A stretch of 64,000 nucleotides of DNA from Eubacteriales bacterium (GTDB taxonomy: Bacteria; Bacillota; Clostridia; Lachnospirales; Lachnospiraceae). This document shows positions 1 through 7,395 of the stretch, piece by piece (the stretch's first letter is position 1; the number at the start of each line of letters is the position of its first letter). The stretch is taken from positions 1,588 to 65,587 of the forward strand of contig JAUNOK010000011.1 in assembly GCA_030537195.1 (NCBI GenBank), in the 5' to 3' direction. Under the pieces are notes generated by a model, which was not told where the DNA came from, made no database searches, and saw nothing but the letters and a program-made list of their open reading frames with translations. Position numbers and translations under genes: made by a program.

Positions 1-2
1 CA

Positions 3-296
3 TTATACAATTAATGAAAATATATTAAATCCTGTAAACACATATATCATATACAGTAACATAACCACGAATAAAAACAGATAAACAATTGCCAGAATCG
101 GATATCCTATGCTTCTTAACTTAATCAGCCTGCATTCTTCATAATACTCTTCGTAATTAGCATACGGAATCTTCTCTTCTTCTGGTAATTTATTCCACAC
201 CTGTCTTGAGTTATATCTGATATTGAATAAATACGGTCTTTTCAGATATACATAATCACTATCGTTATCATTTTCAACATTATTATTATCACTCAT
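3..296 (-). CDS. small membrane protein, unknown function
   Basis: A 97-residue protein of no family I recognise. The N-terminal two thirds are polar and tyrosine-rich; the last 30 residues form one strongly hydrophobic segment (about 68-90) that should span the membrane, giving a C-tail-anchored topology. The start is well set: AGGAGG lies 6 bases upstream of the ATG. It is divergent from the XRE regulator at 511. A TATAAT-like -10 for this gene (355-360) sits inside a palindrome that is a candidate operator for that regulator, so control by it is likely (inference). Seen: ORF, RBS, hydrophobic tail. Function unknown. Confidence 0.7.
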   Translation of the reverse strand: MSDNNNVENDNDSDYVYLKRPYLFNIRYNSRQVWNKLPEEEKIPYANYEEYYEECRLIKLRSIGYPILAIVYLFLFVVMLLYMIYVFTGFNIFSLIV

Positions 297-351
297 CTTA
301 TGCCTCCTAATTTTGCTTCTCTTTTATGTTTTAATGATAACAAACAGGTCG

Positions 352-364
352 GACATTATATGTC
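352..364. promoter_or_regulatory. candidate operator, palindrome GACAT-TAT-ATGTC
   Basis: A perfect 13-bp palindrome. On the minus strand it contains TATAAT (355-360), a likely -10 for the gene at 3-296, with a weak AAGACA -35 18 bases upstream. A near copy with the same flanking AGGTC lies at 1152-1164 upstream of the broken gene at 805-1053. The XRE regulator gene lies between the two, which makes it the obvious candidate binder. Confidence 0.5.
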
Positions 365-510
365 TTAGTGTCATATTTTGTCTTAGCATTTCAAAAATGT
401 TTTATATTGTCCGTGACTAATCTTGTTTTAGTTGTAGATAATTATAACATTAACAATTCAATATTACAATTATATGTACTATGTATATAATCTTTGTTGT
501 GGGGGATTTC

Positions 511-831
511 ATGAAAGATATTGATTTTGAAAGTATTGGAAAGAAGTTGAAAGAAATACGCTTATCTAAAGGTTTGCCGCAGGACGCTGTTGCCAGTGCC
601 GCTGAGGTTAATACTTCTCATATAAGCAATATTGAGAATAACCGCGTGAAAGTTTCCCTGCCTACACTTATCTATATATGTAATGCACTAGGTGTAACTG
701 TAGATTATGTGCTATCAGGTGAATATACTGGCGATTATTCTTCAATCGACAGGGAAATCATGAAAGAAATCCAGTCTCTTTCTGATGAGGAAAAGGAACG
801 TGTCTTAAGGGTTGTGCGTGCCCTCAAGTAA
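511..831 (+). CDS. XRE-family transcriptional regulator
   Basis: A 106-residue helix-turn-helix protein. Residues about 8-62 form a Cro/C1-type DNA-binding domain (IGKKLKEIRLSKGLPQ, then the recognition region NTSHISNIENNR), followed by a short helical tail (SIDREIMKEIQSLSDEEKER) probably used for dimerisation. An upstream in-frame ATG at 481 exists, but GGGGG ends 6 bases before the ATG at 511, so 511 is preferred. It most likely represses the small flanking genes through the palindromes at 352-364 and 1152-1164 (inference). Its 3' end overlaps the convergent remnant at 805-1053 by 27 bases. Confidence 0.85.
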   Translation: MKDIDFESIGKKLKEIRLSKGLPQDAVASAAEVNTSHISNIENNRVKVSLPTLIYICNALGVTVDYVLSGEYTGDYSSIDREIMKEIQSLSDEEKERVLRVVRALK

Positions 832-1053
832 TCTCACCGCATAATTAAATCCTGCCATGAAGCTTTCTTTTTTAGCAACCTCAGCAACTGCCATTTATTT
901 ATCACGCTCACATTCATAATCGCTCCATGTTGCCAGTTCTTTGAACTGCAGCAGTTCCTGGGCAATCTGCTTTTCTACTAATTCATCTACATTTTTCATT
1001 ATATCTGTCTGACTCACAAGCATATCATATAATCTTTCTAATTCATTCTGCAT
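805..1053 (-). pseudogene. small DUF6809-like gene split by an in-frame stop
   Basis: Reading from the ATG at 1053 (AGGATGG upstream) gives 52 codons, MQNELERLYDMLVSQTD... to ...SDYECERDK, then TAA at 895-897. The same frame resumes at once with ATG and reads MAVAEVAKKESFMAGFNYAV, ending at 805. Joined, the two parts give an 82-residue protein. From memory this resembles the small DUF6809-type proteins common in Lachnospiraceae, which end in a GF-x-hydrophobic helix. A single base change making TAA would explain the split. The adjacent ATG leaves reinitiation possible, so two peptides could still be made. The 3' end overlaps the XRE gene on the other strand. Confidence 0.55.
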
Positions 1054-1151
1054 ATTTATTCCATCCTGTATGTGTATTCTGATATTGTCCGCCGGCTGCT
1101 CTTTTTAATGGTCTCCGGCTTGTTTCTTATAAGATAATATCAGTGAGGTCA

Positions 1152-1164
1152 GACATTTATTGTC
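1152..1164. promoter_or_regulatory. candidate operator, palindrome GACA-N5-TGTC
   Basis: A 13-bp palindrome about 100 bases upstream of the broken gene at 805-1053. Over 19 bases, including the flanking AGGTC, 15 match the site at 352-364. It is probably bound by the XRE regulator encoded between the two sites. Confidence 0.45.
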
Positions 1165-1182
1165 ATATTGTTTTATTTTATT

Positions 1183-1216
1183 AAAAAATCAGGCTTTGGA
1201 TTTCTCCTCCGCCTGA
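1183..1216 (-). terminator. rho-independent terminator
   Basis: On the minus strand TCAGGC ... GCCTGA (6-bp stem, 16-base loop) is followed by TTTTTT. It lies downstream of the M20/YfcC operon, beyond the repeat element at 1250-1444. Confidence 0.5.
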
Positions 1217-1249
1217 CTACAATTCAATTAATATATTTCAATATTATGA

Positions 1250-1444
1250 CCAAGACCCACTAAACAACTTTATTATCTGATTTGTATAGGTTTATTTTAT
1301 TATCCTTAATTCATTTAATAATGAGAAAACCCACTAATCTTAGTATTATATAGCAATTAGTAGGCTTCTTATGAATTTTCATCTTTAAATCAACTGTAAT
1401 TTGCCTACTATATTACCTCTATCTAGCTATTTAGTAGGTCTTGG
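1250..1444. repeat. 195-bp element with 15-bp terminal inverted repeats
   Basis: The ends are CCAAGACCCACTAAA (1250-1264) and the inverted copy of CCAAGACCTACTAAA (1430-1444), 14 of 15 matching. Inside is a second hairpin (1330-1338 with 1356-1364, again CCYACTAAT) and another GCCTACTA at 1403-1410. Thus five copies of CCYACTA in alternating orientation are packed in 195 bp with no coding capacity. It may be a MITE-like or REP-like element or a folded RNA. No clear target-site duplication was seen. Confidence 0.5.
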
Positions 1445-1472
1445 CAATTTTATCATGCTTTCTTGTAATGAA

Positions 1473-2648
1473 TCATCCTTTTTCTCTTGCTTCCTCAAAC
1501 TCCTGCTTTATCTGGGCAAGAAGTTCAGGATTAACAAGAACATCACATATTGAATCTGCCATTATCTTTGCTGCATATACTATAGCATTATGTGCGGCAT
1601 CACTCTTTCCTGCCTTAAGATAAGCTTCTGAATGTGGCTGTGCATCCTTGTCTGTGAATGCAATTCGTATGCATGAGCCTGGAACTTCATATAATACATT
1701 ACCGAAATCCGTTGAGCCTGTTTTTTCGCGTGGTGGCGCGATTGACGGTGCATTCTCGTATGCTGCATTTGCCATAAGAAGGTCGTTGACTTTATGACAC
1801 ACAACCTTGCTCTTGAATGGGAGGTCTCTCTGAACCTCATATGTTGTTCCAGTCATAAGCGCAGCTCCTTTTAAGATGTTGTAGAATCTCTCTACAACTT
1901 CATCAAGGTATTTCGTGCTGTATGAACGGAGTGTATATTCTGCAACAGTAAGGTCTGGGACTACATTTGGAGGACCTCCGGCATTACGGATTGTGTAATG
2001 CATTCTTGTGTCATCTTTAACATGCTCTCTTAACATCTCAATTGCATGGAATGATAATAACGCAGCATCAAGTGCACTGCGTCCTTCTTCAGGACTGATT
2101 GCAGCATGGCTTTTTACTCCATGGAATGTTACTACGAAATTCTCAAGTGCCATACATTTTTCATCTACTGATGTATTAGGCGAACCATGCGACATAAGTG
2201 CAAGATCAATCTCTTTCATGTAACCTTCATCAAGCATAATTATCTTGCCGCCAAGAGTTTCTTCTGCCGGAGTTCCATATACAACAAGTCTGCATGGATA
2301 ATCCTGAAGGCAGTTCTTTACTGCGATTGCAGCACCTATTCCTGCTGGTCCCTGAAGATGATGTCCACATGCATGTCCGATTTTTTCAAGAGCGTCATAT
2401 TCAACAAGAATTCCAAGCACTGGACCATCACTTCCATTATCCCATGTTGCCCTGAATGCTGTTTCAAGTCCTGTTCCGCGCTCTACCATGAATCCTTCTT
2501 TTTCAAGATAGCTGCACAGTATATCAGATGTCTTGTACTCTTCCCCACTTATCTCCGCAAGGTCAAATATCTCATCTGCCATCTGGCATAAATCTTCTTT
2601 ATAGCTGTCAATAACTGCTCCCAGCTGCTTCTTAATATCGTCTGACAT
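1473..2648 (-). CDS. M20-family amidohydrolase (AbgB/aminoacylase-like)
   Basis: A 391-residue metallopeptidase-fold amidohydrolase. Metal-ligand motifs of the family are visible: ACGHH at 93-97 and GTPAEE at 125-130, then a dimerisation-domain segment (VKSHAAISPEEGRSALDA) and a C-terminal HSEAY. These enzymes cleave N-acyl or N-aminobenzoyl amino acids or short peptides in the cytoplasm. It lies 21 bases downstream of a YfcC-type transporter, so the pair probably imports and hydrolyses one substrate, under the divergent LysR regulator. The exact substrate cannot be read from the sequence. Confidence 0.85.
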   Translation of the reverse strand: MSDDIKKQLGAVIDSYKEDLCQMADEIFDLAEISGEEYKTSDILCSYLEKEGFMVERGTGLETAFRATWDNGSDGPVLGILVEYDALEKIGHACGHHLQGPAGIGAAIAVKNCLQDYPCRLVVYGTPAEETLGGKIIMLDEGYMKEIDLALMSHGSPNTSVDEKCMALENFVVTFHGVKSHAAISPEEGRSALDAALLSFHAIEMLREHVKDDTRMHYTIRNAGGPPNVVPDLTVAEYTLRSYSTKYLDEVVERFYNILKGAALMTGTTYEVQRDLPFKSKVVCHKVNDLLMANAAYENAPSIAPPREKTGSTDFGNVLYEVPGSCIRIAFTDKDAQPHSEAYLKAGKSDAAHNAIVYAAKIMADSICDVLVNPELLAQIKQEFEEAREKG

Positions 2649-2669
2649 AATATCTGCTCCTAAACAATT

Positions 2670-4061
2670 CTAATATCCAATCATTAATGCACCCAGCATA
2701 AACAGGCATCCAAGTGCTGTCCATATAAGGAACAGAGGCATCATGAACTTGAGCCATTTACTGTATGGAATCTTTGATACTGCAAGGTATCCCATAAGTG
2801 ATGATGACATTGGAAGTACTGAGTTAGAGAATCCGTCTCCTAACTGGAATGCAAGTACTGATGTCTGTCTTGATATTCCTACAAGGTCTGAAACCGGCAC
2901 CATAAGAGGCATTGTAACTGCTGCCTGGCCTGTTCCTGACACGATTACACAGTTAATAAGTGACTGGCATAAGAACATGCCGACAGCCTTAATTGAATCT
3001 GGCATAACATTTACAATATTAACAATTCCGTACACGATTGTATCAAGGATATTGGCATCGCTTAAGATTACCTCAACTGTACGGGCAATTCCGATTATAA
3101 GACATCCAACTATAATGCCCTTTGCACCTTCTCCGAATTCTTTAGCGATTCTGCTAGGACCGTAACCGTTGATAAATCCGCATATTACACCCATAAATAT
3201 GAATAAACCGGACATTTCTTCAAAGTACCAGCCCTTCTTTGAAAGACCATATATAAGTATTCCGAATCCGAGCGCCATAACAACAAGAACTGCAATCTGT
3301 CTTCCAGTAATTGTGTCTGAAGCATTGTCAAATGTGTACTCCTGATCTTCAGGAATTCCATATATTACGCTCTTTTCAGGATGTGCTGCAACCTTTCTTG
3401 CATAGCAGATTATGTATGCGCTTGTAGCAACAAGAAGTACAATAAGAATTACTACTCTGTAAGCCATTCCTGAGAATAACTGCAATTCTGCTATATCCTG
3501 TGCAACTCCGACGTTGAACGGATTAAGTATTCCGGCTGTGAATCCGACCGCTGCACCGAGTGCAATCATTGCTGTTCCTGTAACTTTATCAAGTCCTAAG
3601 AATAACGCGAGTGTTATTCCGATAGGAACGAATATCATAACTTCTGAAGACATTCCCATTGTGAATCCGAATATAGAAAACAATGTTAAAAATACAGGAA
3701 TTACAACATATTTGTGCTTAGAAAATGTCTTAGATAATTTCTTACACAATGCTGTAAGTGCACCTGTTGATGTAATTACCTGAAATGCTCCTCCGATTAT
3801 CAGCATAAATGTGATTGTAGATGCTGATTTGACGATTCCTGTGTAGATTGCTGAAGGTATCTTTAACGGATTAAGCGGACTTGATGCTATTCTGTGATAA
3901 CTTCCCGCCTCAACTAAAGTCTTGCCTGTTGCCGCATCTTTAAATCTTGTAAATTCACCTGCAGGCACAATATATGTTGCCGCAGCTGCAATAAGTATAA
4001 TTACCACAAGTATTACAAATGTATGTGGCGTTTTCCATTTTTTCTTTGCTTTTGTTTCCAT
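2670..4061 (-). CDS. YfcC-family membrane transporter
   Basis: A 463-residue polytopic protein with about 12 hydrophobic segments. The opening (HTFVILVVIILIAAAATYIV, then PAGEF) is characteristic of the YfcC family, related to the DcuC/ArsB-type carriers for dicarboxylates, short acids or peptides. A TTG lies three codons upstream, but the ATG at 4061 follows AAAGGA at a better distance, so it is chosen. It forms an operon with the M20 hydrolase and is divergent from a LysR gene, an arrangement that suggests substrate-induced uptake and hydrolysis. Confidence 0.85.
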   Translation of the reverse strand: METKAKKKWKTPHTFVILVVIILIAAAATYIVPAGEFTRFKDAATGKTLVEAGSYHRIASSPLNPLKIPSAIYTGIVKSASTITFMLIIGGAFQVITSTGALTALCKKLSKTFSKHKYVVIPVFLTLFSIFGFTMGMSSEVMIFVPIGITLALFLGLDKVTGTAMIALGAAVGFTAGILNPFNVGVAQDIAELQLFSGMAYRVVILIVLLVATSAYIICYARKVAAHPEKSVIYGIPEDQEYTFDNASDTITGRQIAVLVVMALGFGILIYGLSKKGWYFEEMSGLFIFMGVICGFINGYGPSRIAKEFGEGAKGIIVGCLIIGIARTVEVILSDANILDTIVYGIVNIVNVMPDSIKAVGMFLCQSLINCVIVSGTGQAAVTMPLMVPVSDLVGISRQTSVLAFQLGDGFSNSVLPMSSSLMGYLAVSKIPYSKWLKFMMPLFLIWTALGCLFMLGALMIGY

Positions 4062-4178
4062 GAAATACAATCCTTTCTCCCATAGCTAATTCATATTTTC
4101 ATATATTTTAATATAAGTCATACTAAAAATAAAATTGTATGTTTTTATCAAAAGTATAAATCTAATTTATAGTTTCAA

Positions 4179-4207
4179 TTGATTGATACATTTTAATTAT
4201 GTATAAT
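4179..4207 (+). promoter_or_regulatory. LysR gene promoter with overlapping dyad
   Basis: TTGATT (4179-4184), 17 bases, then TATAAT (4202-4207). A perfect dyad ATACAT-N7-ATGTAT (4186-4204), the size of a LysR box, covers the spacer and half of the -10. Autorepression and control of the divergent transporter operon are likely. Confidence 0.6.
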
Positions 4208-4253
4208 TATTATATTCTGATTAATAAAAGGAATTTTAAGAAAGGAAATTCAT

Positions 4254-5177
4254 ATGATTACTGAAAAAGACATGCAATATGTTCTTACAATTGCTAATTA
4301 TGGAAATCTTACCAAAGCCGCCAACGCTCTGTTTTTATCGCAGCCGGCTTTAAGCATACATCTTAAGCAGCTTGAAACATCACTTGGCATACAGCTTTTT
4401 GAAAGAAAAGGCCGCCGCATGATTCTTACATATGCAGGTGAGGAATTCGTGAAATCTGCCAGAGATATTACAATGAAATGCTTTGAACTTGAGGACCGCA
4501 TGATTGATATTGGGAAAAATGTAGCTGTTAAACTCCGCATCGGATATATGGTACGACAGATTGAATCACTCTTTCCTTCTGTTATGACCGCATTTAACAG
4601 ACTGTATCCGCAGTCAGTTGTATATGCCATTGATGGACATCTCTCAGACCATGAAGAGCAGCTTATTGCTGGAGACCTTGATATGTTCTTTGGATATAAC
4701 AGCGTGAGCAACACCCGACTTTCCTATGAAACTATATATGAGGACTGTCTTGTTGCCATTCTTCCTAAAAGTCACCCTGCTGTTTCTTATGCAGAGTCTA
4801 AAGAATCATGCATATATCCATGGCTTGACCTAGCACATGTAAGAAAAGAAAGATTCATTCTGCAGCACAGCAACCAGAGTATAAGACAGCTGGAAGAAGA
4901 TGCTCTGTTCTATGCTGATGTCCTGCCAGAACTCACTTACAAGATAAGCAGTATTGATGCAGGAATCCGTCTTGCTGAACAGGGTTATGGAATCGCATTT
5001 ACATTAAACAGTTATCTTTCTTCCATGAAACTTTCCCCTGATTCTGTCATATTACAGGTTGGTGACCCCGCCCTTCGCATTCCATTCTCTGCAGCATACC
5101 GCAAAGAAGACGAAGGGCGGAAAGAATTAAAAGATTGGATACGGCTGACTAAAGAACTTCAACAAGCTCAATTCTGA
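4254..5177 (+). CDS. LysR-family transcriptional regulator
   Basis: A 307-residue LysR-type regulator. Residues about 1-60 hold the winged helix-turn-helix (YGNLTKAANALFLSQPALSI with LFERKGRRM), the rest the periplasmic-binding-protein-like effector domain. GAAAGGAAA lies upstream of the ATG. It is transcribed away from the YfcC/M20 operon, which is its likely target, with a dyad in its own promoter at 4186-4204. Its last 29 bases overlap the end of the convergent NifX-SlyD gene. Confidence 0.9.
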   Translation: MITEKDMQYVLTIANYGNLTKAANALFLSQPALSIHLKQLETSLGIQLFERKGRRMILTYAGEEFVKSARDITMKCFELEDRMIDIGKNVAVKLRIGYMVRQIESLFPSVMTAFNRLYPQSVVYAIDGHLSDHEEQLIAGDLDMFFGYNSVSNTRLSYETIYEDCLVAILPKSHPAVSYAESKESCIYPWLDLAHVRKERFILQHSNQSIRQLEEDALFYADVLPELTYKISSIDAGIRLAEQGYGIAFTLNSYLSSMKLSPDSVILQVGDPALRIPFSAAYRKEDEGRKELKDWIRLTKELQQAQF

Positions 5178-6060
5178 AGTTAAGTTCTTTTCCTGCCATC
5201 TCATGATTAGCGTCAAATGTAATATCTGTATCAGTTAATGCAGCAACTCTCGCTGGGAAAGGCTGTCCATACATGTTCTGAAGATATACCTTATCATCTA
5301 CTTTGAGTTCTTCTGCACCTGGAAGCTCGCTTATAGGAAGTGTTATGAAAGCTCGTGGATCAGCTTCGCCATATGCCTCTTCTGGCATAAGATGAACATC
5401 AATAACATCTCCGACATTCATTGTTGCGACAGCCTTATCAAATCCCTGAATCATCATTCCAGCACCGCATGTGAATTCAAGTGGTTCACCTCTGTCATAA
5501 GAAGAATCAAACTGTGTTCCGTCATTAAGTGTTCCTTTATAATGAACCTTTACTTTCTTTCCCACATTTGGTCCTTCAAATGATGGAGTGAATGTACCAC
5601 AGCCTCCACCGCAGCCGCCACAACCGCTTCCGCAGTCTGATTCGCCTTCATCACTTCCACAGCTTCCGCAACCTGACTCTTCGCCATCGCTTCCACAATG
5701 TCCGCAGCCATGACCTTCTTCATGCTCGTGATGATGGTCACAGTTAACACCTGCCGATGCTAAATCTCCGTTAAGATATGCCTCAACTGCTGCATCTGCT
5801 TCCCCATCTGCTCCTGAATATACATCGATTCCGGCTTCTGAAAGAGCTGTGACTGCGCCATTACCGATTCCGCCACATATAAGAATATCTACACCTTTAT
5901 CCTTAAGAACAGCTGCCAATGCGCTATGACCAGCTCCTTCGGTACCAATTACCTCTGCACGGACAATATTCTTTCCTTCTGTCTCATAGATTTTAAAGCT
6001 CTCAGAATGTCCGAAATGCTGAAAAATCTGGCCATTCTCGTATGTTACTGCTATTTTCAT
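5149..6060 (-). CDS. NifX/NifB-type domain fused to SlyD-like FKBP prolyl isomerase
   Basis: A 303-residue two-domain protein. Residues 1 to about 103 match the dinitrogenase iron-molybdenum cofactor biosynthesis fold (MKIAVTYENGQIFQHFGHSE, later LICGGIGNGA). Residues about 105-157 are a His/Cys/Gly-rich stretch (DHHHEHEEGHGCGHCG followed by repeated CGSCG and CGGCG), a likely metal-binding linker. Residues about 160-303 are an FKBP/SlyD-type peptidyl-prolyl isomerase (VGKKVKVHYKGTLNDGTQFD, EEAYGEADPRAF, FDANHEMAGKELNF). SlyD normally carries its metal-binding tail at the C-terminus; here the metal-rich segment links two domains. ATG 6060 follows AGGAGG by 7 bases, better than a TTG two codons earlier. 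A role in metal-centre handling or nickel/iron chaperoning is inference. Confidence 0.85.
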   Translation of the reverse strand: MKIAVTYENGQIFQHFGHSESFKIYETEGKNIVRAEVIGTEGAGHSALAAVLKDKGVDILICGGIGNGAVTALSEAGIDVYSGADGEADAAVEAYLNGDLASAGVNCDHHHEHEEGHGCGHCGSDGEESGCGSCGSDEGESDCGSGCGGCGGGCGTFTPSFEGPNVGKKVKVHYKGTLNDGTQFDSSYDRGEPLEFTCGAGMMIQGFDKAVATMNVGDVIDVHLMPEEAYGEADPRAFITLPISELPGAEELKVDDKVYLQNMYGQPFPARVAALTDTDITFDANHEMAGKELNFRIELVEVL

Positions 6061-6096
6061 TATCAATCCTCCTATTTTATAATATTTATAAGATAA

Positions 6097-7374
6097 TTAT
6101 TTCTTACTTAATGAAACAAATTGTCTTAACGCATCTTTTCCTGTCTTAAACTCGCCTGAGATATATTTATTAACACATGTATACCAGTTACTTATCATGC
6201 CTGAACTGATAGTTCCATCATTAACACAATTCATCTCAGTTTTTTCAGGATTAATCACATTCTTATATATATCAGCATCTGTATTATTGATTGCAACGGA
6301 TGGAATTCCTTTTATTGATGCCATCTTGTTAATTTCATCTTTTGTAGACATAAAACGCATGAATTCTACTGCATAATCATAATCATCACTGTTTTTATTA
6401 ACTGAGAATCCAAACCAAGGCTCAGTATATGCATACACACCATTATCGCCTAAAGGTGAATATATATATGTATATTTGAATGGATTTGCCTGAAATGCCT
6501 CTGATTTGCTTTCTCTCTTCTTCATGCCACTGACTTTTTCTGTGTTACATACCCAGAACGGAACATTTCCCTCAAAGAACTTAAGAATAGCCTTATCGTA
6601 ATTATCTGAAGGATATGTCTTATTAACTTCATTATCTATATAACCACTATTAATTAAAGTATCAAGCTTATCATATACAGTCTGAAGTTTATCAGCAGCA
6701 CTGTCTTTGCCTGCAATTAAATCATTATACAGATTCTTATCATTCATAATCATATCATATGCCATTCCCTGTGTCAGTTCCGCATATACTTTACTTGTAG
6801 GTCCCTGAATAGGAACATAACCTTTATCTTTAAGTACAGAAAGTGCATTCAGGAATTCTTCATAATTGCCCGGAACAGATAAGCCTTCTTTTTCTAATAA
6901 TGTTTCATTAACAACTATTCCATATATATTCTGTCCCATAGGCACAGATAATAGTTTTCCATCATGATATCCTCTTTTAAGCATATCTTCTCTTATGTCA
7001 CTAAGATTAATATCTTCTTTGGAAAGATCTACGAAGCATTCTTTAAGATTATCGCCATATTTGTCAAATACCTCTTCTGATGTCATAACAATATCTACAC
7101 CTGGATTAGCTTCCATATAACTTTCGAAATTCTCAACGCTCAGCTGCTCATAGCTGAATTCCACGTTAGGATAAAACTGATTAAAATCATTAGTAACCTG
7201 GTCAAGTGCCTCAAAATTTCCAAAAAAACCTGATACATTTATTACCACCTTTGCATCAGTATCCAGGCTTGGTTTAAATTCATTATTCTTTGTCTCTTTC
7301 TTTCCACAACCAGCAACACTCAACATGGTTAAGCACAACAATAAAGCCGTCAAACACTTTAGATATCTCTTCAT
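6097..7374 (-). CDS. extracellular solute-binding lipoprotein (family 1)
   Basis: A 425-residue lipoprotein. The signal peptide ends in SVAGC with the lipidated Cys at 23. The mature part has the family-1 sugar-binding-protein pattern (FEALDQVTNDFNQFYPNVEF, WFGFSVNKNSDDYDYAVEFM). No permease or ATPase is nearby; instead it is 21 bases downstream of a hybrid histidine kinase, so it probably delivers a ligand signal to that kinase's extracellular domain rather than feeding a local transporter (inference). Start supported by GGAGAG upstream. Confidence 0.85.
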   Translation of the reverse strand: MKRYLKCLTALLLCLTMLSVAGCGKKETKNNEFKPSLDTDAKVVINVSGFFGNFEALDQVTNDFNQFYPNVEFSYEQLSVENFESYMEANPGVDIVMTSEEVFDKYGDNLKECFVDLSKEDINLSDIREDMLKRGYHDGKLLSVPMGQNIYGIVVNETLLEKEGLSVPGNYEEFLNALSVLKDKGYVPIQGPTSKVYAELTQGMAYDMIMNDKNLYNDLIAGKDSAADKLQTVYDKLDTLINSGYIDNEVNKTYPSDNYDKAILKFFEGNVPFWVCNTEKVSGMKKRESKSEAFQANPFKYTYIYSPLGDNGVYAYTEPWFGFSVNKNSDDYDYAVEFMRFMSTKDEINKMASIKGIPSVAINNTDADIYKNVINPEKTEMNCVNDGTISSGMISNWYTCVNKYISGEFKTGKDALRQFVSLSKK

Positions 7375-7395
7375 ATAGTTTCTACTCTCCTTATT

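Noticed and set aside
5149..5177. Overlap of two convergent genes as a possible sequencing error
   Set aside because: Both C-termini read naturally (SlyD-type ending in one, LysR ending in the other), so a genuine 29-base overlap is more likely.
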